The notes beneath the pieces are model-generated. The model made no database searches and was not told where the DNA came from. It saw only the letters and a list, made by a program, of their open reading frames with translations. Positions 25,112-33,439 of a stretch of 64,000 nt of DNA are shown in pieces. The position numbers and the translations under genes were made by a program. The first letter of the stretch is position 1. Each line of letters starts with the position of its first letter. The stretch is from positions 3,596,001 to 3,660,000 of the forward strand of contig NZ_CP109327.1 of NCBI RefSeq assembly GCF_035918155.1. The letters are read 5' to 3'. Source of the stretch: Streptomyces sp. NBC_01591 (GTDB lineage Bacteria > Actinomycetota > Actinomycetes > Streptomycetales > Streptomycetaceae).

Positions 25112-27775
25112 TCAGATCAACCCGTCCCACATCTGCTCGAGCAGCACGGACCACCAGCTCTCCGGCGACGCCAGCGCCGCCGCGTCCAGCGCCACCAGCT
25201 GGGCCTGGAAGTCGACCGTCCAGCGACCCGCCTGCTCCGGGTTGAGCCCGAAGCGCAGCCGCCACATCCGGCCGAGCAGCGCCATCGAGCGCTGGAACTC
25301 CGGCAGCCCGGTGTTCACGAACTGCGGCGCCACCGACTGACCGCCCGGCCCCGCCTCGACCGGCACGGCCACGATGTTCGCGGTCCCGTACTGGACGCAG
25401 ATCGCCCGCCCGAAGTCGGACCCCATGACGAGATACGACCCCGCGTCGGGGGCGGCCTGCACCTGGCGCTGCGCGGCGAGCTCGGCCAGCGTCGGCACCA
25501 CCGGCTGACCCGGCTGCGCCCAGAAGAACGGCCCGAAGTCGGCGGGCAGCCCCGCCCACACCAGCGTGCGCGCCACGGCCTCGGGCACACCCTGGCGGGA
25601 GACCGCGCGCTGATCGAAGCGGCAGATGCCCTGCGGCCCGAAGGTCTGCAGCAGCTCGTCCGCGATGGCCTCCGGCGGCGCCGCCATCGCGGGCGGCATC
25701 TGCGGCAGCGGGGCCCGTACCGGCGCCGGACGGGCCGGCCCGTCCGCCACCTGGTGCAACTCGCCCTGGTGGGTGAGCAGATGCTGCATGCCCTGCTGAC
25801 GGCTGGCGTGATCGGTGCCGTACGGAGCGACGCTGGTGATCCGTACCTGCGGCCAGGTCTCACGGATCATCCGCGCGCAGTAGCCACCGGGCAGCTCGCA
25901 GGACTCCAGCTCGGTGTGCAGCTCGATGACCTGCTGCGGCGGCACGTTCATCGCCCGCAGCTCGTGCAGCATCTGCCACTCGGGGTGCGGGGTGCCGGGC
26001 GCCGAGCGCCGGATCAGCTGCTGCTCGCTGCCGTCGGGCGCGCGGTAGCGCAGCACGGCCTGGTAGCCGGGTCCGACGGTCGGCTGACCGGTCGGCGCCT
26101 GCGGATACCCATACGCCGGAGGCGGTGGGGTGTGCGGATTCGGCGGTACGGGGCCGGGGGCGCCCTGCGGCACTCCGGGAGGACCGGGAGGACCGGGAGG
26201 ACCGGGCGGCTGCGGCGCACCGGGGCCGGCCATGCTCGGGTCGGCGAGCATCGTCGCGGCATGGTGCACGCCACCACCCGGCGGAGGCGTCGAACCAGGC
26301 GGCGGAGGCGGCACCGGAGCACCGGGAGCACCGGGAGCACCAGGCGGGCCGGGAGGACCAGGCGGCCGAATCCCACCGGGGCCACCCATGCTCGGATCGG
26401 CCAGCATCGTCGCCGCATGATGCACACCACCACCCGGCGGAGGCGGCACCGGAGCACCGGGCGGACCCGGAGGCGCAGGCGGCTGGGACGCACCAGGAGC
26501 ACCAGGGGCACCAGGCGGGCCGGGAGGACCAGGCGGCCGAATCCCACCGGGGCCACCCATGCTCGGATCGGCCAGCATCGTCGCCGCATGATGCACACCA
26601 CCACCCGGCGGAGGCGTCGAACCAGGCGGCGGAGGCGGCACCGGAGCACCGGGCGGACCCGGAGGCGCAGGCGGCTGGGACGCACCAGGAGCACCGGGCG
26701 GACCCACCTGAGGGGCGAGCTGGGTCGGCAGGTACCCGCCCGCCGGAGCACCGGGCGCACCCGGTCCCGAGGGCGGCGGCACCGGCGCACCCGGCCTGGC
26801 GCCCGGGGTTCCGGGGGCACCGGGCGGCGGCGGGGTCGACGGACCGCCACCACGCGCACCACGCGGCGGCACGACGGCCTTGCTCGTGGCCGCATCGGCG
26901 ATGTCACCGGCACCCGGGCCCGGAGCACCCTGGCCCGGAGCACCCGCACCCGGAGCGCCCGGGACACCCCCCTGCGGGGACAGACCCGGCACGACCGCGG
27001 TCCGGGGCAGCTGGCTGCCGCCCGACATCAGGGCGGTCGGCGCATCGGCCGGCACCACCGGCGGCGGAGTGCCGTCGTCGTCGGCACCCGAGAGCGGCGG
27101 CGCGAACACCGTGGCCGGCAGCGGCACCGCCCCGTCGTCGGAGCCCGCGTTCGTGTCCGTACCGGCCCAGGGAGTGGACCCGGCGGGCACGTTCGGCGGG
27201 GATACCGGGACACCGTCGTTGGCCGTGGGCTCGTACGCGACCTGCCCGCCGTGCGAACCCGGCGACGCCTGACCGACCGGCGCGGCCGGGACGGCGGGCG
27301 GCGGGGTGACGGACGGAGCCGGAGCGACCGGCGGGGCCGGGGACGCCGGAGCGGCCGGAGGCGCCGCGTCCTGGTCCCGGTCCTGGCCCTCCCGGCGGTC
27401 CGGGATGCCCAGCTTGTCGGCCGCTTCCTGGAGCCACTCCGGGGGGCTCAACAGGAACGACGTCTGATTGAGGTCGATGCGCTGTGGCGGCTCCGGAGCG
27501 GCCGCGGGCGTCGCCTGCGCGCCGTACTCCTCCTCGTACCGCCGGATCACCTCGCCCACCGGCAGACCCGGCCACAGCGTGGCCTCACCGCTGTCCCTGG
27601 CGATCACCAGCCGCTGCTTGCCACCGTCCGAGACCGGGCCCTCGGCTCGGTCCTCGCCCCACACCACGAAGCCCAGCTCGAACTCCCGTACCCGCACCTC
27701 ACGGTGCTGGTACGCGGGCACGTCGCCGTTGATCCACTCGTCCGCGCGCTCCTGCGCCTGCGCAAAGGTCACCAT
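25112..27775 (-). CDS. Multidomain protein: N-terminal domain, collagen-like Pro/Gly region, deaminase-like and SUKH-4 domains
   Basis: 887 residues. Residues 1-~85 form a small alpha/beta domain (VTFAQAQERADEWING..., WPGLPVGEVIRRYEEEYG). Residues ~130-560 are low-complexity Pro/Gly/Ala with PPG/PGAPG repeats and three copies of an HHAATMLADPSM block. About 570-665 resembles a polymorphic-toxin nucleotide deaminase: HPE at ~597 and SCELPGGYC at ~622-630 would be the zinc-binding HxE and Cys pair. About 690-887 matches the SUKH-4 type (LVMGSDFGRAICVQYG, a final LLEQMW helix). I chose ATG 27775 because GGAGGG lies at the right distance; the GTG at 27784 overlaps the upstream stop but is one base from that site. 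It forms one operon with the upstream SMI1/KNR4 gene. Confidence 0.75.
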   Translation of the reverse strand: MVTFAQAQERADEWINGDVPAYQHREVRVREFELGFVVWGEDRAEGPVSDGGKQRLVIARDSGEATLWPGLPVGEVIRRYEEEYGAQATPAAAPEPPQRIDLNQTSFLLSPPEWLQEAADKLGIPDRREGQDRDQDAAPPAAPASPAPPVAPAPSVTPPPAVPAAPVGQASPGSHGGQVAYEPTANDGVPVSPPNVPAGSTPWAGTDTNAGSDDGAVPLPATVFAPPLSGADDDGTPPPVVPADAPTALMSGGSQLPRTAVVPGLSPQGGVPGAPGAGAPGQGAPGPGAGDIADAATSKAVVPPRGARGGGPSTPPPPGAPGTPGARPGAPVPPPSGPGAPGAPAGGYLPTQLAPQVGPPGAPGASQPPAPPGPPGAPVPPPPPGSTPPPGGGVHHAATMLADPSMGGPGGIRPPGPPGPPGAPGAPGASQPPAPPGPPGAPVPPPPGGGVHHAATMLADPSMGGPGGIRPPGPPGPPGAPGAPGAPVPPPPPGSTPPPGGGVHHAATMLADPSMAGPGAPQPPGPPGPPGPPGVPQGAPGPVPPNPHTPPPPAYGYPQAPTGQPTVGPGYQAVLRYRAPDGSEQQLIRRSAPGTPHPEWQMLHELRAMNVPPQQVIELHTELESCELPGGYCARMIRETWPQVRITSVAPYGTDHASRQQGMQHLLTHQGELHQVADGPARPAPVRAPLPQMPPAMAAPPEAIADELLQTFGPQGICRFDQRAVSRQGVPEAVARTLVWAGLPADFGPFFWAQPGQPVVPTLAELAAQRQVQAAPDAGSYLVMGSDFGRAICVQYGTANIVAVPVEAGPGGQSVAPQFVNTGLPEFQRSMALLGRMWRLRFGLNPEQAGRWTVDFQAQLVALDAAALASPESWWSVLLEQMWDGLI
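26229..26700. repeat. Three ~160-170-bp repeats encoding collagen-like units
   Basis: The block encoding HHAATMLADPSM occurs three times (near 26230, 26390 and 26560 on the plus strand). Each is followed by near-identical DNA for PPGPPGPPGAPGAPG-type sequence. The second and third copies are nearly identical at the base level, the first is more diverged. This indicates recent internal duplication. Confidence 0.75.
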
Positions 27776-27780
27776 CGCGC

Positions 27781-28758
27781 TCACCCCTCCACCGGGACGG
27801 CCCGCGCGAAGCCGCCGTCCACCATCAGGTTCGCCACGGTCTCCAGCTCCGGCGGGTTGCCCGCCAAACGCTGCAGGAAGGCGTCGAAGTCACCGCCGCA
27901 CGGCAGCAGCAGCCGGTCCACCCGCTCCTGCACGTTCCAGCCGTCCTGGTCCCGGGCGTCGTCGTACGCACAGAACCAGACCGAGCCGAGGCCGTTGCCC
28001 TTCACCTTCACCGCGACGATGCCGCCCTGGACGAAACCGACACCCAGGAAGTCCTTGGTGAGGTGATCACGCAGGCACTTGTTCATGTACACCAGGTCGT
28101 TCGCGGCAGCCTGCTCGCGCACCGTGAAGAACGGCTGGTCGACCAGCAGCCCCAGCTCCGCGTCGAGCGCCGCACCGACCGGCGCCGAACCGCCCGCCGC
28201 CTTCAGGAACGAGCGGTAGGCACCCGGCAGCCGATAGCCGAGGTCCTCCTCGACACCCAGCACCTGCGCCTCGCTCACCGCCACGGCGCCCTTCGGCAGC
28301 CGGAAGTGCGCGGGCCGGGTCTCCTGCAACGGGCGGGTCCCCCGCTTGTTGTGGTCGACCGCCGTGCCGGCCAGGCCGCCGTGATGCCTCAGCAGCGCCT
28401 TCACCTCGACCGGGACCAACTCCATGCGCCGGCCACCGGGCACGTGGTGCCAGGTCCAGCCGTGCGGAGTGGCGACCGCCGGGATCGTGTCCCACAGCTC
28501 ATGACCGCTCGCCGCCAGCGCCGCGTTGGCCGAGACGTAATCGGTGAGCCGCAGCTCGTCGACCCCGAAGCCCTGCGGCGGCTCGGCGATCTCGGCGGCG
28601 GCGCGCGCGTACGGCGCGAAGTCCGGGCTGCCGTTCTCGTCCATACGCACACCACCGGGATGGCGGGACGCCCGGACCGGATCCGGGAAATGCACGAGCT
28701 GCCCGGCGTAGGCCGCGTTCGGTGGCGCGGCTTGCTGCCCGAGCCGACCTGTCGTCAT
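27781..28758 (-). CDS. SMI1/KNR4 (SUKH) family protein
   Basis: 325 residues from ATG 28758 (a purine-rich GGGGGC site lies upstream). The C-terminal ~170 residues carry the SUKH pattern: VLGVEEDLGYRLPGAYRSFL ('lP..y..fl..' motif), GAALDAELGLLVDQPFF, then LGVGFVQGGIVAVKVKG and GSVWFCAYDDARD. The N-terminal half is a family-specific extension. SUKH proteins are immunity or binding proteins, often neutralising nuclease or deaminase toxins. The stop overlaps the start region of the SUKH-4/deaminase gene, so the two are co-translated. Partnering with the neighbouring deaminase-like proteins is inference. Confidence 0.75.
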   Translation of the reverse strand: MTTGRLGQQAAPPNAAYAGQLVHFPDPVRASRHPGGVRMDENGSPDFAPYARAAAEIAEPPQGFGVDELRLTDYVSANAALAASGHELWDTIPAVATPHGWTWHHVPGGRRMELVPVEVKALLRHHGGLAGTAVDHNKRGTRPLQETRPAHFRLPKGAVAVSEAQVLGVEEDLGYRLPGAYRSFLKAAGGSAPVGAALDAELGLLVDQPFFTVREQAAANDLVYMNKCLRDHLTKDFLGVGFVQGGIVAVKVKGNGLGSVWFCAYDDARDQDGWNVQERVDRLLLPCGGDFDAFLQRLAGNPPELETVANLMVDGGFARAVPVEG

Positions 28759-29072
28759 GGCGGTTGCCCCCTGCTGCGTCTGGCTGGTGAGGACCGGCCT
28801 GCCCGAGGGGGACGGTCCGGGCACAGCCTATGCGGTGGCGCAAGGGCGGGTCTCGCCCATGTGACCTGTCCTACGCCTCCCCCTCCGCATCCGTCACGAA
28901 CCGTCACAACGGCGTGACGGACGAGCGAAGCTCCCGCCACGGTCCGGCGACACGGATACACGTTTCACCGCCCCAGCTTCCCCACCAGCCGGGACATTTG
29001 GCAGGCTGTCACCGCAACTCGGGGGCGTGCACACCGCGCAGCTACCGCTGCGGGCACGGGAGGGAAAGCGCC
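28759..29072. promoter_or_regulatory. Divergent control region of the SUKH/deaminase cluster
   Basis: 314 bases between the two divergent arms of the cluster. It contains CCGTCAC at 28891-28897 and 28901-28907 and the inverse GTGACGG at 28914-28920. The pattern looks like a regulator site and could serve both arms. No small gene is evident. Confidence 0.45.
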
Positions 29073-29597
29073 ATGCACACCGCACAATCAGTCACATCCG
29101 GGGATCCGCGCCTCAGCTGGAGCAGCACCGACGCCGGCCGCACACCCCGCCTGCACCACCGCCGCGACGGCATCCTGCCCGCAGTCGCGGCGGCACTGTC
29201 CGTACGCGGCGAGACGCTCACCTGCACCGCGGGCAAGGGCGACCAGCCCCCCGTGCTGCACCCGCTCGTCCAGGACTTCCTCGACACCCTCCCCAGCAGC
29301 CGGCGCGAACGCTTCACCGGCCGCTGCCCCGAAGCGATACTGCTCTCCCGGCAACTCACCGCCGCGGAATCCACCCGCTCCAAGCGCGCCCAGCGCAAGC
29401 CGCTGACCAACGGCGAAGCCCGGCGCGCCCTCAAGCACTCACGGCTCACCACGCGACGCATCCGCGAGGACGGCGACCCCATGCACGGCAGCTACGCGCC
29501 GCCCTGCCGCTCCTGCACGGCGATGCTCGCCCACTTCGGCGTACGTCCCGTCGACCTCACGACCACCGGGGCGGCAACCACCGCCGAGAAGGGCTGA
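29073..29597 (+). CDS. YwqJ-like deaminase-fold protein
   Basis: 174 residues from ATG 29073 with GGGAGG upstream. GRCPEAILLSR (~residue 84) supplies the C-x-E version of the zinc-ligand/catalytic motif seen in YwqJ-type deaminases. HGSYAPPCRSCTAMLAHFGV (~140-159) supplies the PCxxC zinc motif. Known relatives are toxin domains of polymorphic secretion systems acting on nucleotides or nucleic acid. Here there is no secretion signal, delivery domain or repeat region, so it is a free-standing intracellular member. It is followed 10 bases later by a SUKH-3 gene, the expected immunity-type partner. Confidence 0.75.
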   Translation: MHTAQSVTSGDPRLSWSSTDAGRTPRLHHRRDGILPAVAAALSVRGETLTCTAGKGDQPPVLHPLVQDFLDTLPSSRRERFTGRCPEAILLSRQLTAAESTRSKRAQRKPLTNGEARRALKHSRLTTRRIREDGDPMHGSYAPPCRSCTAMLAHFGVRPVDLTTTGAATTAEKG

Positions 29598-29607
29598 CCG
29601 CACGCCG

Positions 29608-30141
29608 ATGCACGACCGAACCGACCTACCCGAACAGGCGGGCCCCGCGGGCCGCGACCGGCACTCCTCCACCCGCTTCCCCGTCGCCGTCGACGCCGCC
29701 CTGCGCGCCGCGGGCTGGCAGCCGGGCCGCTGGGACATCCGGCAGGCAGAGGAATGGGCCGACGCACTGCGCTCGCACACCTCGCCCGCCGGCCATCAGC
29801 ACGCGGTCTTCCCCGCAGCCGTGGAGGCCTGGGCCGAATTCGGCGGACTCCACATCACCGCATCCGCACCGGGCCGCCAGATCGCACCCGCCCCCGTGCG
29901 CATCGACCCGCTGAGCGGACTCCACCTCGCCCGCACCCTCGGCGACCTCGGCCGGGCACTGGAGACCGAGGTCAGCCCGCTGGGCGAGGAAGGGGACGGG
30001 CAGGCGGTCCTGGCGATCGACACCGAGGGCCGCGTCTACAGCATCGACCACACCGGCGACTGGTACCTCGGCCCGGACATCGACCAGGCACTGGCGACCC
30101 TCGTCACGGGCATCCAGCCGGACCGCCTCGTCTCGGACTGA
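29608..30141 (+). CDS. SUKH-3 immunity-like protein
   Basis: 177 residues. TRFPVAVDAALRAAGWQPGRWD opens the SUKH-3 fold, FPAAVEAWAEFGGLHITASAPG continues it, and the end has VLAIDTEGRVYSIDHTGDWYLGPDIDQALATL, which fits the SUKH-3 family closely. SUKH proteins bind and neutralise toxins. It lies 10 bases after the YwqJ-like deaminase gene, strongly suggesting a coupled pair. No good ribosome site is seen, consistent with coupling. A 16-bp repeat lies just downstream. Confidence 0.78.
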   Translation: MHDRTDLPEQAGPAGRDRHSSTRFPVAVDAALRAAGWQPGRWDIRQAEEWADALRSHTSPAGHQHAVFPAAVEAWAEFGGLHITASAPGRQIAPAPVRIDPLSGLHLARTLGDLGRALETEVSPLGEEGDGQAVLAIDTEGRVYSIDHTGDWYLGPDIDQALATLVTGIQPDRLVSD

Positions 30142-30170
30142 ACCCGCGCGCCGCCCCGCTGGTCCCTCCA

Positions 30171-30227
30171 CGGATCAGGCGGGCCCGGGCCGACACCACC
30201 ACCAGCCTCTCCGGATCAGGCGGGCCC
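30171..30227. repeat. 16-bp direct repeat at the histidine-kinase 3' end
   Basis: CGGATCAGGCGGGCCC at 30171-30186 and 30212-30227, 41 bp apart. The second copy contains the kinase stop codon; the first is a downstream echo. Confidence 0.6.
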
Positions 30228-31529
30228 CTGAGCCGGCAGCACCGCCGACACCCGGAAGCCACCCGCGTCCGTCGGACCCGAGACGAAGACGCCGCCGAGC
30301 CCCAGCACCCGCTCCCGCATACCGACCAGGCCATTGCCCCCGCTCGGCAGCCCCGCGTCCGCCGTGGCCGCGTCCGACGGACCGTTCTCCACCTGCATCG
30401 CGACCTCCGCGTCCCGGTGCGCCAGCCGCACCCAGGTCTTCGCGCCCGCCGCATGCTTGTGGACGTTCGTCAGGGCCTCCTGCACCACCCGGTACGCCGT
30501 CTGCTCGACCTCGGGCGGATACGTGCGCGCCTCACCGTCCACCGACAGCTCCACCGTCATCCCCGCCGCCCTGGACTCCCCCACCAGGGTCTCCACCTCA
30601 CGCAGCCGCGGCCCGTCCTCCGTCGCTGCAGCCGCGGCGGCCGCCGCCGCCTGACCGACCGAGGCGAGCGGCACCGAGGCCGGCCGGGCCGTCACCGACT
30701 CCCCCGCCCGCAGCACCCCGAGCATCTCCCGCAACTCCGTCAGCGCCTGCCTGCCCATGTCACCGACCAGCGCCGCGTTCCGCACCGCCTTCGCCGGATC
30801 CTTCGGCGCGACGGCCTGGAGCGCGGCGGCATGCACCACCATCAGACTGACCCGGTGGGCAACCACGTCATGCATCTCGCGGGCGATCCGGTGCCGCTCC
30901 TCCGTACGCGCCCACTCCGCCCGCTCCTCGGCCCGGTCGGCGAGCAGCGACAGCTCCCGCTCCAGCGAGTCCGCCCGCTCCCGCAGGCTCTCCATCAGCC
31001 GCCGCCGGGCCCCTATGTAGAGGCCGAACAGCACGGGCGGCGCGGTGAGCCCGAGCGACATGAAGAGGGAGATCAGCGGTACGTACCAGTCACCGGGCCC
31101 GAAGTCGTCCTGCTCCGCGACGCTCTGCCGCAGCCGTACGTACATGACGATGAACGACCCCATGAAGGACATCCCCGTCAGCACCGCGGTGATCCTTCGC
31201 GGCACGTCGGAGGCGGCCAGCGTGTAGAGGCCGACCAGGCCCATCAGGAAGCCCATCTCGGCGGGCGTCGTCGCGATCGACACCAGCACCACGGCGATCG
31301 GCCAGCGCCGCCGCACCACCAGAACCGCCCCCGCGAGCAGCCCGAACACCACGCCCAACGGCACCGGCAGCCCGGTGTCCCCGGCGAACTCCACCCCTTC
31401 CAATGCGCATTCCAGCGCCGACAGGAGCCCGAGCCCCACATCCAGGGCGACACTGCGCCGCCGCTCCCACCACCAGTAGCCGCGGGTGGTCGATCCCGCC
31501 GCTTCCCGGTCTGCCCCCGTTGCGGTCAT
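30216..31529 (-). CDS. Orphan sensor histidine kinase (NarL/DesK type)
   Basis: 437 residues. About five hydrophobic helices in the first ~185 residues form the membrane sensor. A coiled segment leads to the HisKA_3 dimerisation box ERHRIAREMHDVVAHRVS with the phospho-acceptor His near residue 218. The HATPase part contains YRVVQEALTNVHKHA (N-box), NGLVGMRERV and GGFRVSAVLPA at the end. No response-regulator gene lies beside it, so it is an orphan, although two orphan LuxR-type regulators occur at 44 and 49 kb. An Ala run (about residues 293-300) interrupts the catalytic region. The signal is unknown. Confidence 0.85.
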   Translation of the reverse strand: MTATGADREAAGSTTRGYWWWERRRSVALDVGLGLLSALECALEGVEFAGDTGLPVPLGVVFGLLAGAVLVVRRRWPIAVVLVSIATTPAEMGFLMGLVGLYTLAASDVPRRITAVLTGMSFMGSFIVMYVRLRQSVAEQDDFGPGDWYVPLISLFMSLGLTAPPVLFGLYIGARRRLMESLRERADSLERELSLLADRAEERAEWARTEERHRIAREMHDVVAHRVSLMVVHAAALQAVAPKDPAKAVRNAALVGDMGRQALTELREMLGVLRAGESVTARPASVPLASVGQAAAAAAAAATEDGPRLREVETLVGESRAAGMTVELSVDGEARTYPPEVEQTAYRVVQEALTNVHKHAAGAKTWVRLAHRDAEVAMQVENGPSDAATADAGLPSGGNGLVGMRERVLGLGGVFVSGPTDAGGFRVSAVLPAQGPA

Positions 31530-31690
31530 GCCGTCCAGCCTACGGGCGGGCGCACCTCATTTTCGGGCGACCTGGACACCGGGTGCGGATCGGGGCGCCG
31601 TGACCCGTCGCGTCCGGGGCCGGTGTTACGGCATAGTGTTGTCTGCCCGGTCGACGGCCTGACGGTATGTCCAGTCGATCGACTTTGCTG

Positions 31691-31761
31691 TCCCCTGTGG
31701 TGTAACGGCAGCACAGTGGCTTTTGGTGCCATTTGTCCGGGTTCGAATCCTGGCAGGGGAG
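31691..31761 (+). tRNA. tRNA-Gln (anticodon UUG)
   Basis: The acceptor stem TCCCCTG (31691-31697) pairs with CAGGGGA (31754-31760). The D-arm contains GGTGTAACGGCAGCAC. The anticodon stem-loop TGGC-TTTTGGT-GCCA gives anticodon TTG, reading CAA. The T-arm has GGTTCGAATCC. The discriminator base is G and no CCA is encoded. CAA is rare in such GC-rich genomes. Confidence 0.93.
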
Positions 31762-31770
31762 CTTCGGTGA

Positions 31771-31801
31771 GAGGGCCCCGACCAGCGCGGTCGGGGCCCT
31801 C
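31771..31801 (+). terminator. Terminator after tRNA-Gln
   Basis: Perfect 13-bp arms 31771-31783 and 31789-31801 begin 10 bases after the tRNA. Confidence 0.8.
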
Positions 31802-31870
31802 ACCCATGTCCGCTCACCAGTGCCCCGGTATCCTTCGGGTGTCCACCACCCGAAGCCGAAGGGCATTTCT

Positions 31871-33319
31871 GTGAGCTCCGAACGCCCGGCAGCCGTCGTC
31901 GTCCTCGCAGCGGGTGAGGGCACCCGCATGAAGTCGAAGACCCCCAAGGTCCTGCACGAGATCTCCGGGCGCTCGCTCGTCGGACATGTCGTCGCCGCCT
32001 CCCGAGAGCTGGACCCCGAGCACCTCGTCGTGGTCGTCGGCCACGGGAGCGAGCAGGTCACCGCGCATCTCACCGCCGTCGACGACCGGCTGCGGACCGC
32101 CCACCAGGCCCAGCAGAAGGGCACCGGCAACGCCGTGCGCGTCGGTCTCGACGAGCTGGGCGGCACCGTCGACGGCACCGTGATCGTCGTCTGCGGCGAC
32201 ACCCCGCTGCTCTCCGGCGAGACGCTCCTCGCGCTCGCCGCCACCCACACGGCCGACTCCAACGCCGTCACCGTGCTGACCGCCGAGGTCCCGGACTCCA
32301 CCGGCTACGGCCGCATCGTCCGCGACCCGGCCGACGGCGCGGTCACCGAGATCGTCGAGCACAAGGACGCCACCGACGCCCAGCGCGAGATCCGGGAGAT
32401 CAACTCCGGGGTCTTCGCCTTCGACGGCCGGCTGCTCACCGACGCCCTCGGCAAGGTCCGCACCGACAACAGCCAGGGCGAGGAGTACCTCACCGACGTC
32501 CTCTCCATCCTGCGCGAGGCCGGGCACCGGGTCGGCGCATCGGTCGCCGGGGACCACCGCGAGATCCTGGGCATCAACAACCGGGTCCAGCTGGCCGAGG
32601 CCCGGCGGCTGCTGAACCAGCGGCTGCTGGAGCGCGCCATGCTGGCCGGCGTGACCGTCGTGGACCCGGCGTCCACGACGATCGACGCCACCGTCACCTA
32701 CGAGCGGGACGCGATCGTGCACCCGGGCACCCAGCTGCTCGGCACCACGCACCTCGGCGAGGACGCCGAGGTCGGCCCCAACACCCGGCTCACCGACACC
32801 GTCGTCCGCGCGGGCGCGCGCGTGGACAACACGGTCGCGGACCGGGCCGAGGTCGGCGAGGGCGCGACGGTGGGTCCGTACGCCTATCTGCGGCCCGGCA
32901 CCAGGCTCGGCACGAAGGCCAAGGCCGGCACGTACGTGGAGATGAAGAACGCCACGATCGGCGAGGGCACCAAGGTCCCGCACCTGAGCTACGTCGGCGA
33001 CGCGACGATCGGCGACCACACCAACATCGGTGCCGCCAGCGTCTTCGTGAACTACGACGGGGTGGCCAAGCACCACACCACGATCGGCTCCCACTGCCGT
33101 ACCGGCTCGGACAATATGTTTGTGGCGCCCGTCACGGTCGGGGACGGCGCCTACACCGCGGCCGGCTCGGTCATCACCAAGGACGTACCGCCCGGCTCGC
33201 TGGCCGTCGCCCGCGGCCAGCAAAGGAATATCGAGGGCTGGGTGGCCCGCAAGCGTCCGGGAAGCGGCGCCGCGCAGGCAGCTCAGGCCGCCGCATCGGA
33301 GCGCGACGGCGAAAGCTGA
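31871..33319 (+). CDS. glmU: Bifunctional UDP-GlcNAc pyrophosphorylase / glucosamine-1-P acetyltransferase
   Basis: 482 residues. GlmU acetylates glucosamine-1-phosphate and then transfers UMP to give UDP-GlcNAc for peptidoglycan. The N-terminal uridyltransferase has LAAGEGTRMKSKTPKVLHE at ~12-30 and VVCGDTPLL. The C-terminal left-handed beta-helix carries hexapeptide repeats (VGPYAYLRPGT, HLSYVGDATIG, TNIGAASVFVNYDG) and a disordered Ala-rich tail. The GTG at 31871 is preceded by GAAGGG, and the family length agrees. It precedes prs by 120 bases. Confidence 0.97.
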   Translation: MSSERPAAVVVLAAGEGTRMKSKTPKVLHEISGRSLVGHVVAASRELDPEHLVVVVGHGSEQVTAHLTAVDDRLRTAHQAQQKGTGNAVRVGLDELGGTVDGTVIVVCGDTPLLSGETLLALAATHTADSNAVTVLTAEVPDSTGYGRIVRDPADGAVTEIVEHKDATDAQREIREINSGVFAFDGRLLTDALGKVRTDNSQGEEYLTDVLSILREAGHRVGASVAGDHREILGINNRVQLAEARRLLNQRLLERAMLAGVTVVDPASTTIDATVTYERDAIVHPGTQLLGTTHLGEDAEVGPNTRLTDTVVRAGARVDNTVADRAEVGEGATVGPYAYLRPGTRLGTKAKAGTYVEMKNATIGEGTKVPHLSYVGDATIGDHTNIGAASVFVNYDGVAKHHTTIGSHCRTGSDNMFVAPVTVGDGAYTAAGSVITKDVPPGSLAVARGQQRNIEGWVARKRPGSGAAQAAQAAASERDGES

Positions 33320-33328
33320 CCGGAAACA

Positions 33329-33350
33329 GGTACGCCGCGCACGGCGTACC
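33329..33350 (+). terminator. Hairpin after glmU
   Basis: Perfect 9-bp arms 33329-33337 and 33342-33350 with loop CGCA, ten bases past the glmU stop. No U-run follows, so it may attenuate rather than end transcription. Confidence 0.5.
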
Positions 33351-33439
33351 GTGATAGATGCTCACCCCATTTCGGCTGGCTCGTTGCGCATCGGGACACA
33401 TGCGCGCAGCGCCAGGAACACGTCTGAGGAGACTGTGCT

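Noticed and set aside
26130..26970. Possible CRISPR array from the regular repeats
   Set aside because: The repeats are in coding frame, encode PGA/PPG residues, and have no unique spacers or cas genes.
30142..30215. A terminator between the SUKH-3 and histidine kinase genes
   Set aside because: Only direct repeats are seen; no stable inverted repeat.
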